Shown: positions 1 through 9,460, counted from the first letter of the stretch. The stretch is DNA of 64,000 nucleotides from Spirosoma endbachense (GCF_010233585.1 NZ_CP045997.1:1413244-1477243); one strand, 5' to 3'. The notes: generated from the sequence alone by a model not told the origin. A program made the numbers and translations.

Positions 1-412
1 AGGTCGTTTTGTGGTAGGGCTCACAGTGAGTTTAAACGCAAAATTGACGTTATGGCATAGGAGTTGAGCTTGAATTACTGATCTGATTATCTGACGAATA
101 GGAAACTTATTCGCGCTGGAGTTAACGCTAACCAACCTAAACGACTCATGATGAAATGCTTTTTCAGTACTTGTCGTATGCCCATTCGCGAATACGCTCT
201 ATGCGCAGAGTGAGAAATACAACAGCCAGCAAACACCCGGTTAATAGCCTCACGTCCGGAACTATGCCTTCAAGATCGGGTAACTCAGTACGTCGCAGTA
301 AAATATTGTAGGAATAGCTCGTGACATTCCGGGTAAACAACCAGTTACGCTGTCAATCAACGATCAGGGGAGGATGTACAACCGGCCCGACTGACCTAAT
401 CTAAAACCAACC
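1..412. other. Leader without a supported gene, upstream of the first permease
   Basis: I find no intact gene here. A short open stretch at about 302-382 (minus a start codon) reads like the tail of some protein but has stops just upstream, so I do not call it. At 53-68 there is a partial sigma-54-like element (TGGCATAGGAGTTGAG: GG and TTG are kept, the -12 GC is GA). If it had the same architecture as the modules at 2910-3018 and 15303-15409, its enhancer dyad would end just outside the window. It lies about 345 bases before the first start codon, so the link to that gene is weak. Confidence 0.3.
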
Positions 413-2866
413 ATGATCTTAAACTACCTGAAAATCACCCTGCGCAATCTGCGTAAAAATCGGGTGTTCTCGCTCATTAATAGTGCAGGCCTGGCACTCG
501 GCATTGCCGCCTTTGTGCTAATTCTGGAATACGTTGCCTACGAACGGAGCGTGAACAGCTTTCATGCGAATCTGCCCACACTGTACCGAATGCTGTCGCA
601 AACCAAATCGGGCGATATCTGGGTCGATATGGCTCCGGCTGTGGCACCCTTGGCCAAACAACAATTCCCTGAAGTGAAGAATTTTTGCCGGATAGCCGAA
701 AATGCCGCCAATGGTATTGTTTCGGTTTCGAGCAGTGATCAGGATAATCAGGACCCAAAATCATTTCGGGAAAGTAAGCTGGGCTATGCCGATGCCAGTT
801 TTTTCACGCTCTTTACATTTCCATTGGTGCAGGGAACAGCCGCATCAGCGCTAACCCAGCCGAATACCGTTGCACTTTCACAGTCGCAGGCACGCAAGTA
901 TTTTGCCACTGGAAAAGCATTAGGCCGCACCCTGACGCTCAACAATCAGTTTGGAAAAACATTATATACGGTTACGGCTGTTTATGCCGACATTCCCCAA
1001 AACTCCGACCTGGTTTTTGACGCCGTTTTTTCGCTGCAAACGCTGGCCAATCCGGCCAATCTGAACGGAAATTCGTGGGCACGGCTCGACGGATTCGACG
1101 GTTCCTATCTGACCACGTTTCTGCAACTTCCGACGGATGGCGATTACAAAGCCCTGGAGTCTAAATTTAACGCGTACAAGAAAAAAATTAAGCCCGAAGA
1201 CGAAAGTGTATTTCTGTTGCAACCCGCCAAAAACATTCATTTGGCAGCTTCGCTCGATGATCCATATCGTACGAGTGGTAGCCTGGGATTTGTGTATCTG
1301 CTGAGTGGCATTGCTGGCTTAATTCTGCTGATCGCCTGGTTCAACTATGTGAATCTATCCACTGCCGGAGCGTTGAAACGGGCCAAAGAAGTGGGCGTTC
1401 GGAAAGTAATTGGAGCCAGACAGGGCCAATTGATCGGACAGTTTCTGGGTGAATCACTGCTTTTGAATATCGTTGGATTTGCGCTGGGACTTGGCCTCGT
1501 TACCTCATTGCAAGGAGTCTTCAACGATTTTGTGCAGAAAGATTTATCGATGAGCCTGCTGAGTAACAGTGGCTTCTGGCTGGTTGGGTTGGGGTTACTG
1601 GTGGTGGGTGCGCTGTCGTCGGGTGGGTACGTGGCCTTTGCCCTTACATCGTTTCGGCCGGTGCAGACCCTAAAAGGTGCTTATCAGACTGGCAAGGGAA
1701 ACTGGTTGCGCAAAACGCTGGTGATCGCTCAGTTCAGCGCATCGGTAGCGCTGGTAATCGCAACGATGGTGTTATATCGGCAGTTGCAGTATATGCAGGA
1801 CAAGGATCTGGGCGTTAAACTAACTCAGCGGGTGGTTATTCAGGGGCCGCAGGTCAAGCTAACTGATTCGTTTTCGTCGGGGACAACACGGCTGGAAAAT
1901 GAACTAAATCAGCTACCGTACGTGAAAAACTTTTGCCAGACAGGCATCGTGCCCGGTAACTTCTACAACTTCACGACTGGCGGTATCACCAAGCAAAACG
2001 CACGACCTGGTGATGATAAGAAAAGCTATTCAATGGGAATTATTGATGACCGTTACCTGCCAACCTATGAAATCGGGCTGGCCGCAGGGCGGAACTTCAC
2101 CCAGCGCGAAGCCGAATTAGGCTGGGAAAAGAGTGCTAAACTGCTGGTCAATGAAACAGCTATTCGCCAGTTAGGCTTTACATCGGCACAACAGGCAGTG
2201 GGTAAATTGATCAACTGGGGGCAACCCTACGAAATTGTGGGCGTCGTTCGCGATTACCATCATCAGGGTTTACAGCGGGCCATTGAGCCGGTAATTTTTA
2301 TGCCCCGTCGTTCGGTCAGTGACCTGACCATTCAACTGGCTACCGATCCAGTCCAGGGTGGTCGGTTGACGGAGAAAATAGCTGAGTTGGAGCGGATTTA
2401 TAAAGCCAGCTATCCGGGCAACCCATTCGAGTATTACTTCGTGGATGAACATTATAATGAACAATACCAGAGTGAGCTACAATACGGCCAGGTTTTCACG
2501 ATAGCCTCTGCCCTGGCCATCTTTATTGCCTGCCTGGGTTTGTTCGGCCTGGCTGCGTATACCACCGAACAACGCACAAAGGAAATTGGGGTTCGGAAAG
2601 TGCTGGGTGCATCGGTGGGCAGTATTGTTACACTACTCTCCAAAGACTTTCTGAAACTAGTCTTCATCGCCATAATTATTGCAGCGCCCCTGGCCTGGTG
2701 GGGCATGAATAATTGGCTACAGAACTTTGCGTACAAGGTTGATCTGGAGTGGTGGGTGTTTGCACTGGCCGGTTTGCTGGCCGCCGGAATCGCCGTTCTG
2801 ACGGTGAGTTTCCAGAGCGTCAAAGCGGCCCTGATGAATCCGGTGAAGAGTTTACGATCGGAATAA
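413..2866 (+). CDS. FtsX/MacB-like ABC transporter permease (orphan)
   Basis: The 817-residue inner-membrane protein has the layout of the large Bacteroidota permeases of the MacB/FtsX type. It has one N-terminal membrane segment (about residues 20-40), a MacB-like periplasmic core domain, a first FtsX domain with three membrane segments (about 290-440, with the typical KRAKEVGVRKVIGA loop), a second periplasmic domain, and a last FtsX domain containing EQRTKEIGVRKVLGAS and ending in ALMNPVKSLRSE. Such proteins work with a LolD/MacB-like ATPase in moving lipoproteins, peptides or drugs, or in envelope signalling. No ATPase gene lies in the window, so the partner must be encoded elsewhere. The substrate cannot be told from sequence. 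The ATG at 413 is the first Met and the family N-terminus (ILNYLKITLRNLRKN) begins right after it. Confidence 0.9.
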   Translation: MILNYLKITLRNLRKNRVFSLINSAGLALGIAAFVLILEYVAYERSVNSFHANLPTLYRMLSQTKSGDIWVDMAPAVAPLAKQQFPEVKNFCRIAENAANGIVSVSSSDQDNQDPKSFRESKLGYADASFFTLFTFPLVQGTAASALTQPNTVALSQSQARKYFATGKALGRTLTLNNQFGKTLYTVTAVYADIPQNSDLVFDAVFSLQTLANPANLNGNSWARLDGFDGSYLTTFLQLPTDGDYKALESKFNAYKKKIKPEDESVFLLQPAKNIHLAASLDDPYRTSGSLGFVYLLSGIAGLILLIAWFNYVNLSTAGALKRAKEVGVRKVIGARQGQLIGQFLGESLLLNIVGFALGLGLVTSLQGVFNDFVQKDLSMSLLSNSGFWLVGLGLLVVGALSSGGYVAFALTSFRPVQTLKGAYQTGKGNWLRKTLVIAQFSASVALVIATMVLYRQLQYMQDKDLGVKLTQRVVIQGPQVKLTDSFSSGTTRLENELNQLPYVKNFCQTGIVPGNFYNFTTGGITKQNARPGDDKKSYSMGIIDDRYLPTYEIGLAAGRNFTQREAELGWEKSAKLLVNETAIRQLGFTSAQQAVGKLINWGQPYEIVGVVRDYHHQGLQRAIEPVIFMPRRSVSDLTIQLATDPVQGGRLTEKIAELERIYKASYPGNPFEYYFVDEHYNEQYQSELQYGQVFTIASALAIFIACLGLFGLAAYTTEQRTKEIGVRKVLGASVGSIVTLLSKDFLKLVFIAIIIAAPLAWWGMNNWLQNFAYKVDLEWWVFALAGLLAAGIAVLTVSFQSVKAALMNPVKSLRSE

Positions 2867-2909
2867 GATAGGGCCACCCCGTTCTTTTCGATCCGATCTG
2901 TTGAGAAAC

Positions 2910-2950
2910 CTGTCCGCAAATGGCCAGAAAAACCGTCCGTTTGCGGACAG
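2910..2950 (+). promoter_or_regulatory. Two tandem dyads, probable enhancer site for a sigma-54 activator
   Basis: Two 18-base imperfect dyads stand one after the other. Site A is 2910-2927 (CTGTCC-N6-GGCCAG) and site B is 2933-2950 (CCGTCC-N6-GGACAG). The outer halves also form an 11-base-pair inverted repeat (2910-2920 with 2940-2950). Exactly 52 bases separate site B from the -24/-12-like element at 3003. The same dyad at the same distance stands before the DUF4097 gene. I read it as a binding site for an NtrC-family enhancer-binding protein. There is no T-run after it, which argues against a simple terminator for the first permease. Confidence 0.6.
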
Positions 2951-3002
2951 TAGAGTAAAGGTTGTTAAGGTAATGTGCTGATAATTAGATATGTTGTAAT
3001 TG

Positions 3003-3018
3003 TGGTACGGCGTTTGGA
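3003..3018 (+). promoter_or_regulatory. Sigma-54-like -24/-12 promoter
   Basis: TGGTACGGCGTTTGGA resembles the sigma-54 consensus TGGYACR-N4-TTGCW with one departure: the invariant GC of the -12 box is GG. It stands 41 bases before the ATG of the second permease. Alone it would be weak; the matching upstream dyads and the identical 52-base spacing to those at 15324-15341 make it credible. Confidence 0.5.
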
Positions 3019-3058
3019 ATAGTCCCTATATCGAGTTATACCTAAGCTACTTGCAACT

Positions 3059-5443
3059 ATGCTACGTAATTACATCAAAATAACCGTTCGGACTCTCTGG
3101 AAAAACAAGCTGTTCAGTGGTCTTAATATAGTTGGCCTCGGAATCGGCATGGCCGCCGTATGGTTGATGGCGCTGTATGTAATCGATGAATTAAGCTACG
3201 ACCGGTTTCATACCCAAGCCGACCGCATCGTTCGGGTGGTACATTATGCGCAGTGGCCAGGTGGAAATCTAAAACTCGCACCCACATCGGCCCCCTACGC
3301 GTCAGCCCTGCAAAATGATTATCCGGAAATTGAAAAAACGGTTCGTATCAATCCCGAAGGAGGAGGAACGATTACGTTCAAGGACAAAAAAATGGAGGTA
3401 GGCGATATCTTTTTTGCCGATAAAACGATCTTCGATATCTTCACTTTTCCGTTACTCTATGGTGATCCGAAGTCGGCACTGAGCAAACCTCAAAGCATTG
3501 TACTGACAAAGAGCGTTGCCGAAAATTTGTTTGGTGACTCCCGCAAAGCGATTGGTCAGACCATTGAGTTTGGTAATCATTTCCCGAATACCATTACGGG
3601 CGTAATGGACGATGTACCGTCTAATTCGCACCTGCAATTCAGGGCCTTGCGCTCCTTGCCGACGAATTACACAAACGGCTGGGAAAATTTTGAATTGTAC
3701 ACCTATCTGCTGCTGACGGAAGGGAGCAGCCATAAGGCGCTGGAGGCTAAGCTGCCTGGTTTTTATCAGAAATACATTAAGAAAGAAATGGGGGAGCTTG
3801 ACTATCGTATGGAGCTTCAGCCACTGACTTCGATCCATCTACGCTCGCACCTGGATTATGAAATCGGCCCCAATGGCAACGTGGCTACCGTCTCTATTTT
3901 CGGAATAGTAGCTGCCCTGATTTTATTGATTGCCTGCATCAATTATGTGAATTTATACACGGCCCGTTCGCTCAAGCGTACTCGTGAAGTAGGTGTTCGA
4001 AAAGCAATTGGCTCGTATCGGTTACAGCTCATTGGGCAGTTCCTGACGGAGTCCATGCTGATGACGTTTATGGCTGCCTTAGTCGGTTTTAGCCTGGTTA
4101 TTATGGCACTGCCTTATTTTAACCAGATGGCCGACAAAACGCTGTCGATTGGAGGAATAGGGGAGAGACTGTTTATTGTTGCCTTATTTTCAATACTTGT
4201 TGGGGTGTTGAGTGGTCTGTATCCAGCGTTGTTACTCGCCAACTTTCGGCCGGTAGCAGCCCTGAAAGGTATAGTCGGAAATCAACTGGGAAGCATTACC
4301 TTCAAACAGTCGCTGGTGGTCTTTCAGTTTGTAGCAACGGTAGCACTGATTGCCTGCTCTGGCGTGGTTTACCGCCAAATGGAATTCGTTCTGCATAAGA
4401 ATCTGGGATTCAATAAAGATCAGGTACTTACTTTCCATATTGATAATGAGGGAGTTCGCCAGAGAGTCGATGCGCTGAAAGAACGATTAACGCAAAGCCC
4501 ATTGATTGAAAGCGTAGCGGCTGCCAGCAATCCATTAGGGAATAACAGCATTGGCGGAGCCGGAATGTTCTTCGAGCAGAACGGCGCAATGCCACCCGGT
4601 ACTCAAATTGTTCAGAAGTTCTCTGTAGATTCAGACTACCTGAAAACGCTGCAAATCAAGCTACTGAGTGGACGTAGCTTCTCAGAATCGTTTAAGAGCG
4701 ATTTGGGGGGTGCCGTTCTGATCAACGAAACCCTGATGAAGCAACTGGGCTGGAAAGAACCAATTGGCAAACGGGTAAAATATTACATTGATAACGAGAA
4801 ACACACAGCCGAAGCTCGGGTAGTGGGTGTTGTGAAGGATTTTCATACCTACTCGTTGCAGCACAAGATCGAACCGTTGGTATTACAGATGCCTCAACCC
4901 GCCGATAAGGACAATGTGTTCGTACGGATTCAGCCCGCCAAAACAACGGAAGCGCTGGCCTACATCCAGTCTGTTTATCGAACGTTTGACCCGACGGCTA
5001 CACTGGATTTTCATTTTCTCGACGAAAACTTCTCTAAACAATATAAAGCGGAACAGAAGCAGGGCACAGTCTTATTGTCCTTTACAATTCTGGCCGTTTT
5101 AATCGCCTGCCTGGGATTATTTGGCCTGGCCGCTTTTGCTGCTGAACAGCGTAACAAGGAAATTGGGGTTCGTAAAGTGCTAGGTGCATCGGTGAGTAGC
5201 ATCGTCATTCTGCTCTCCCGCGATTTCCTGAAACTGGTCCTGATTTCCATCGTAGTCGCTACGCCCCTGGCCTGGTATGCCATGAGTCGATGGCTACAGG
5301 ATTTTGCCTATCGTATTACGATCGAGTGGTGGGTATTTGTATCAGCGGGTTTACTGGCATTAGTTATCGCTCTGGCAACGGTAAGTTTTCAGTCCATCAA
5401 AGCCGCGTTGATGAATCCGGTGAAGAGCCTGAGAGCCGAGTAA
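3059..5443 (+). CDS. FtsX/MacB-like ABC transporter permease (orphan, sigma-54-type leader)
   Basis: The 794-residue protein is a paralogue of the preceding permease: N-terminal membrane segment (MLRNYIKITVRTLWKNKLF start), MacB-like periplasmic domain, FtsX domain with LKRTREVGVRKAIGS, a second periplasmic domain, and a C-terminal FtsX domain with EQRNKEIGVRKVLGAS and the same ALMNPVKSLRAE ending. It lies 192 bases behind the first permease, and that gap carries its own dyads and sigma-54-like promoter, so it is probably controlled separately. No ATPase is encoded nearby. Substrate unknown; a role in the envelope response is an inference from the promoter type. Confidence 0.9.
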   Translation: MLRNYIKITVRTLWKNKLFSGLNIVGLGIGMAAVWLMALYVIDELSYDRFHTQADRIVRVVHYAQWPGGNLKLAPTSAPYASALQNDYPEIEKTVRINPEGGGTITFKDKKMEVGDIFFADKTIFDIFTFPLLYGDPKSALSKPQSIVLTKSVAENLFGDSRKAIGQTIEFGNHFPNTITGVMDDVPSNSHLQFRALRSLPTNYTNGWENFELYTYLLLTEGSSHKALEAKLPGFYQKYIKKEMGELDYRMELQPLTSIHLRSHLDYEIGPNGNVATVSIFGIVAALILLIACINYVNLYTARSLKRTREVGVRKAIGSYRLQLIGQFLTESMLMTFMAALVGFSLVIMALPYFNQMADKTLSIGGIGERLFIVALFSILVGVLSGLYPALLLANFRPVAALKGIVGNQLGSITFKQSLVVFQFVATVALIACSGVVYRQMEFVLHKNLGFNKDQVLTFHIDNEGVRQRVDALKERLTQSPLIESVAAASNPLGNNSIGGAGMFFEQNGAMPPGTQIVQKFSVDSDYLKTLQIKLLSGRSFSESFKSDLGGAVLINETLMKQLGWKEPIGKRVKYYIDNEKHTAEARVVGVVKDFHTYSLQHKIEPLVLQMPQPADKDNVFVRIQPAKTTEALAYIQSVYRTFDPTATLDFHFLDENFSKQYKAEQKQGTVLLSFTILAVLIACLGLFGLAAFAAEQRNKEIGVRKVLGASVSSIVILLSRDFLKLVLISIVVATPLAWYAMSRWLQDFAYRITIEWWVFVSAGLLALVIALATVSFQSIKAALMNPVKSLRAE

Positions 5444-5464
5444 AGACCGGCGAACGGGTCTTTA
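5441..5464. terminator. Short bidirectional terminator hairpin between convergent genes
   Basis: An 8-base-pair stem (5441-5448 TAAAGACC with 5457-5464 GGTCTTTA) begins in the stop codon of the second permease and ends next to the stop of the Uma2-like gene on the other strand. A/T-rich flanks on both sides suit termination from either direction. Confidence 0.5.
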
Positions 5465-5866
5465 TTATAAGGCAAACTGTCTCAGATCCAGATGAAGTAC
5501 TTCGGAAAAGGATGAACGAGTAGCTACTCCGCCATCGCCCTTTCGGTAACGAGACCATTGATGGGTTTTATAAGTATAGACAAACCCTTCCTGAATACCA
5601 TAAGCGTGGTCCTGGATCAGCCGGACTACTTTCAGCAGGTCGTTTCGCTCGCCGTTGGTCTGACAGACCTCAATAATAAGGCGGGTCTGTTCGGCAGCGT
5701 GGTCGAACAGGAGCACATCGGGAACCGGATTGCCATATCCCTCGGCCAGCATGGTTTCGGCCAGTGGCTCATACGGAATGCTCTGGTTTTTGTAATACAA
5801 AATGCCTGGTTCGACATGGAGCCTTGAAATAACCTGCTGATGTTTTAAAGGCGCGTATATGCCCAT
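5465..5866 (-). CDS. Uma2-like (DUF820) PD-(D/E)XK nuclease family protein
   Basis: The 133-residue protein shows the core of the Uma2/DUF820 family. Its PDVLLFD stretch supplies the acidic residue of a PD-(D/E)XK fold, followed by LIIEVCQTNGERNDLLKV, which corresponds to the E-x-(6-13)-D-x-x-x-K part, then an amphipathic helix and a strand (EGFVYTYKTHQWSRY). It is shorter than the usual Uma2 length of about 190 residues and lacks much of the N-terminal part, so it may be a reduced member. Catalysis has not been shown for most members. It sits between two permease genes on the opposite strand, which looks like an insertion into a permease cluster. Confidence 0.55.
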   Translation of the reverse strand: MGIYAPLKHQQVISRLHVEPGILYYKNQSIPYEPLAETMLAEGYGNPVPDVLLFDHAAEQTRLIIEVCQTNGERNDLLKVVRLIQDHAYGIQEGFVYTYKTHQWSRYRKGDGGVATRSSFSEVLHLDLRQFAL

Positions 5867-5962
5867 GTCATCGTCATGAACGAACGTTGGCGATGAAGGA
5901 TTTGGTGGGTAAATTAGCTGACCGGGTTAAGTTTGCAACGATCTCAAAGATATACTAAAAAT

Positions 5963-8338
5963 ATGCTACGCAATTTCCTGAAAACGGCGCTTCGAAACCT
6001 CTGGAAACATAAGCTGTTTTCGTTTATTAACATCTTTGGGCTGGCATCAGGGATGTTGGTTTGTTTGCTGGCAATGATCGATATCAAAGGTGCTTTTGAG
6101 TACGATAAATTTCATCCGCACCCCGATCGGACGTACCGCCTTCTAACTGACGTAACCGCCCGGAACAACGATGAACAGGGATTTGCCACATCGCCCATGC
6201 CATTGGCTCAGGCCCTAAAACAGGACTATCCTTTCGTAGAAGAAGCAACCAGGGTAATTCGAAATAATGGCGATTTTACGGCCAATCGTAAACAATTGCC
6301 GGTGATATACAGCGCCGTTGATCCCGGCTTCTTTAAAATTTTCGGCTTTCGGCTGGCCAAAGGTCAGGCCGCCATTGCACCACAAACCGTCGTGCTGACG
6401 CAAAAGACCGCACAACGGTTTTTCGGTACGGCAAATCCTATCGGTAAAACCATGGAGCATCCGGAACTGGGTGCGTTGACCATTACAGGCGTTTTTGCTG
6501 AACCAGTTGCCAAATCGCATCTCACCTTCGACGTGTTGGTATCCATGGCGAGTTTCTCCAGCCCCGACTGGAAGCGATCGTTGACCGACTGGAAGACGTA
6601 TTCGCAGGGTTATACCTACGTTTTGCTAAAACCCAATACGCCGGTAGAAACACTGGAGGGCGTGTTGCCAAAACTGGCTGGGCGGGTCACCAAAGATGTA
6701 CGATTCACTACCGAGAAAGGCTATACATTTCGCAGTCAGTCGCTGGCAGCGCTTTCGCCTTCACGGGAAGAGTTGATGTATTCGACCCATGAACCAACGG
6801 CCGGAAAGCTGGAAACGGAGTTGGGGGTTGGCTTGCTTACACTGCTGTTAGCTGCTTTTAACTACATCAACCTGACGCTGGCCCGTTCGTTGAGCCGCGC
6901 CCGCGAAGTTGGCATCCGGAAAGTTGCCGGAGCATTGCGCTGGCAGTTGATGGGGCAGTTCATGGCCGAATCGGCCGTATTGTCGCTATTGGGGCTTGGG
7001 CTGGCCTACGGAATGCTTCAGTTGGTAAAACCGATGCCGTTTGTGCAGCAATGGCTCATTGGCGGAGTGCAGTGGGAGGGCGATACGCGCATGTGGCTGA
7101 TCTTCATCACGTTTAGCGTTGCGACTGGTTTACTGGCTGGCCTCCTGCCTGCCAGGGTTTTGTCGGGATTTCAACCGGCGCAGGTACTGAGGAGTCAGAC
7201 CGGATTGCGCGTATTTAGGGGCATTACCCTTCGAAAATCGTTGATAGTCGCTCAGTTTTCTATTTCCATGTTTGCCATGATCGCGTTGCTGGCCCTGGCG
7301 CGGCAACAACATTTTATGGGCACTGCCGATTATGGCTTTCAGCGTAAAGATGTATTTGTGGTGCCACTCAATGGCTTCCCGGCCAGGCATTTATCCGCCG
7401 AGATTAATCGGTTAGCTGGGGTAGAGCGGGTAGCCGCAACGTCTGCTCTGTTTGGCGATCATGGCGGTGGTTGGCAGGTTGTTCGACGGCAACAGGCCAG
7501 GAGTGATTCGGCGCAAGCCCATGTCCTGGCTGCCGATGCGAATCTAGTTCCAGTTACAGGGTTGAAACTACTGACAGGTCAGAATTTGCCCGCTTCGGCA
7601 GCTGACTCGTCGTCCCGGTTCGTGCTGATCAATGAAGAGGCTGTGCGGTCGTTCAGATTGGGCGAAGCAGGAGCAGCCGTTGGGCAGACACTCTGGTTAA
7701 ATGATAGTACCGAAGTGCAGATTGCCGGGGTTTTGAAAGACTTTCAGTTTACAACAATGGCAATGAAAATCAGCCCGCTTATCCTTCGTTATCAACCGCA
7801 GCAGTTTCGGTACCTCAATGTAAAGGTTGCGGGTGGAAATCACGAAGCTATTCACGATGACATTGCCCGTATCTGGAAGCGTCTGAATCCCTATGAACCG
7901 TTTGCGGGTGTATGGTACGATGACTTCCTGAGTAATCGGCACAATATCTCAGACGACGTAAATTTCATGGCGTTATTGATTGGATTGGCTGTGGCGATTG
8001 CCTGTCTGGGTTTGCTAGGAATGGTTACCTATACGACCGAGTTGCGCACGAAAGAGGTTGGCGTACGGAAAGTTATGGGTGCACGGGTTGATCAGGTCGT
8101 CTGGCTTTTGTCGTGGGATTTTCTGAAATTACTTTTGATTGCGGGGGCGATTGCATTACCCCTGGGTTATCTGGCTGCGAGCTTTTTCCTGATGACCTTT
8201 GCCTATCATGTTTCGATAGGAGTCGGAACGCTCGGCTTATGTTTTGGAACGATGCTGCTTTTAGGCGCTCTAACCATTGGTTGGCGTACATACCGGACGG
8301 CATTGACGAATCCGGCAACTAGTTTGCGGACTGAATAG
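5963..8338 (+). CDS. FtsX/MacB-like ABC transporter permease (orphan)
   Basis: This is the third large permease (791 residues from the chosen start). An in-frame Met exists 30 bases earlier, but the family N-terminus (MLRNFLKTALRNLWKHKLF) matches the start used here. It has a MacB-like periplasmic domain after the first membrane segment, an FtsX domain with LSRAREVGIRKVAGA, and a C-terminal FtsX domain with ELRTKEVGVRKVMGAR, ending in ALTNPATSLRTE. It is more divergent than the first two, for example EYDKFHPHPDRTYRLL in the first periplasmic loop. The leader holds no clear dyad; a TTTGCA at 5932-5937 resembles a -12 box, but the -24 box is poor. The downstream PA14-OmpA gene starts 20 bases after its stop and is probably co-transcribed. 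Confidence 0.88.
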   Translation: MLRNFLKTALRNLWKHKLFSFINIFGLASGMLVCLLAMIDIKGAFEYDKFHPHPDRTYRLLTDVTARNNDEQGFATSPMPLAQALKQDYPFVEEATRVIRNNGDFTANRKQLPVIYSAVDPGFFKIFGFRLAKGQAAIAPQTVVLTQKTAQRFFGTANPIGKTMEHPELGALTITGVFAEPVAKSHLTFDVLVSMASFSSPDWKRSLTDWKTYSQGYTYVLLKPNTPVETLEGVLPKLAGRVTKDVRFTTEKGYTFRSQSLAALSPSREELMYSTHEPTAGKLETELGVGLLTLLLAAFNYINLTLARSLSRAREVGIRKVAGALRWQLMGQFMAESAVLSLLGLGLAYGMLQLVKPMPFVQQWLIGGVQWEGDTRMWLIFITFSVATGLLAGLLPARVLSGFQPAQVLRSQTGLRVFRGITLRKSLIVAQFSISMFAMIALLALARQQHFMGTADYGFQRKDVFVVPLNGFPARHLSAEINRLAGVERVAATSALFGDHGGGWQVVRRQQARSDSAQAHVLAADANLVPVTGLKLLTGQNLPASAADSSSRFVLINEEAVRSFRLGEAGAAVGQTLWLNDSTEVQIAGVLKDFQFTTMAMKISPLILRYQPQQFRYLNVKVAGGNHEAIHDDIARIWKRLNPYEPFAGVWYDDFLSNRHNISDDVNFMALLIGLAVAIACLGLLGMVTYTTELRTKEVGVRKVMGARVDQVVWLLSWDFLKLLLIAGAIALPLGYLAASFFLMTFAYHVSIGVGTLGLCFGTMLLLGALTIGWRTYRTALTNPATSLRTE

Positions 8339-8358
8339 GATGGAGGAGGTTGGGCAAT

Positions 8359-9453
8359 ATGCCAATGAAATACGCAACCGCACTTTTCGGAATTCTGCTC
8401 TGGTTTGCAACTGGACAGGTAAACGCCCAGCCTGGCCTGAAGGGTGAGTATTATAACGGCACCAACTTCGACCGGAAAGTCGGAACCCGGATAGATCCGG
8501 CCATTCGGTTCAATTGGCGAGACCGTACTCCGGGAAAGGGCGTTGACAAATCCTATTATTCCATTCGCTGGACGGGCAAACTGCTGGCTCCGACCACCGG
8601 ACAATACGGATTTTATGCGAAAGTAGACGACGGCATTCGGGTTTGGGTGGGCAATAAGAAAGTGATCGATTCCTGGCAGCTAAATGACTCCAAAAGTTTT
8701 ACAGGTACAGTAATTCTACAGGCTGGTCAATACTATGATTTGCGAGTCGATTATTTTAATGCCATGCTTGAGGGCGAAATTGAGCTTTACTGGCAAAAGC
8801 CCGACGCAAAAAAACTAGTTTCGGACCGGTTCAATACCCCCAGCGAGCCGATAACAGCGCAATATTTCTTCCAAAAAAAGCCAGTGGCTATTGTCGCTCC
8901 CAAGCCAGTTAGCGTGCCACCTAAAGCACCACCGGTTCAGACTCCGAAACAAACAGTTACCACGCCTGGCAAAATTGCCAAATTGACTCCCAGGCCAGTT
9001 CGCCCGTCGGTTGTAAAACCAGGAGCGGTGCCTAAGCCCGTATCGACTACTAAAGTGTCAACGAACTCACCAGCACCCGAGCGGCCAGTTGAACCAGAAT
9101 TGAAACTGACAATTGGTGAACCAGTCGTGTTGCGCACGGTTCAGTTTGAGCAGAGCAGCTATACCTTATTGCCTGAATCGACAACCGAGTTAAATCGATT
9201 GGTACAGGCTCTGAAAACAAATCCGAACTGGATAATTGACATAGAAGGGCATACCGATAATGTCGGTGATCCCCGCTTGAATCTGGCCCTTTCAGAAAAT
9301 CGCGCTAAGGTTGTAGCTACCTATCTGAATCGGCACGGCATACATGAAGATCGTATTGAGACAAAAGGCTACGGCGGAACACAACCAATTGCTGACAACA
9401 CGACCGAAACAGGGCGAATCAAGAATCGACGTGTAGCCATCAAAATCCGCTAA
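8359..9453 (+). CDS. PA14 domain - OmpA domain envelope protein
   Basis: The 364-residue protein has a signal peptide (about residues 1-24, ending VNAQ), a PA14 carbohydrate-binding-like domain (about 26-160; GLKGEYYNGTNF, DDGIRVWVGNKKVIDSW, YYDLRVDYFN), a long Pro/Lys/Val/Thr-rich linker (about 165-245) and a C-terminal OmpA peptidoglycan-binding domain (about 255-364). The OmpA hallmark residues are present (GHTDNVGD, LSENRA, NRRVAIKI). The protein is probably held on the peptidoglycan by OmpA and presents PA14 in the periplasm or at the surface. The start at 8359 is favoured by GGAGGAGGT at 8342-8350, an unusually good Shine-Dalgarno for this phylum; an ATG at 8365 is possible. The ligand is not known. 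Confidence 0.85.
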   Translation: MPMKYATALFGILLWFATGQVNAQPGLKGEYYNGTNFDRKVGTRIDPAIRFNWRDRTPGKGVDKSYYSIRWTGKLLAPTTGQYGFYAKVDDGIRVWVGNKKVIDSWQLNDSKSFTGTVILQAGQYYDLRVDYFNAMLEGEIELYWQKPDAKKLVSDRFNTPSEPITAQYFFQKKPVAIVAPKPVSVPPKAPPVQTPKQTVTTPGKIAKLTPRPVRPSVVKPGAVPKPVSTTKVSTNSPAPERPVEPELKLTIGEPVVLRTVQFEQSSYTLLPESTTELNRLVQALKTNPNWIIDIEGHTDNVGDPRLNLALSENRAKVVATYLNRHGIHEDRIETKGYGGTQPIADNTTETGRIKNRRVAIKIR

Positions 9454-9460
9454 AAACGGC

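Noticed and set aside
302..382. End of a gene upstream of the first permease
   Set aside because: The short frame has stops just upstream and no recognisable motif; too weak to call.
2910..2950. Inverted repeat after the first permease as its terminator
   Set aside because: It has no T-run, a 19-base loop, and the same dyads occur at the same distance before a second sigma-54-like promoter, so a regulatory site explains it better.
5922..5937. Sigma-54 promoter before the third permease
   Set aside because: Only the TTTGCA -12 part fits; the -24 GG is out of place and no dyad stands upstream.
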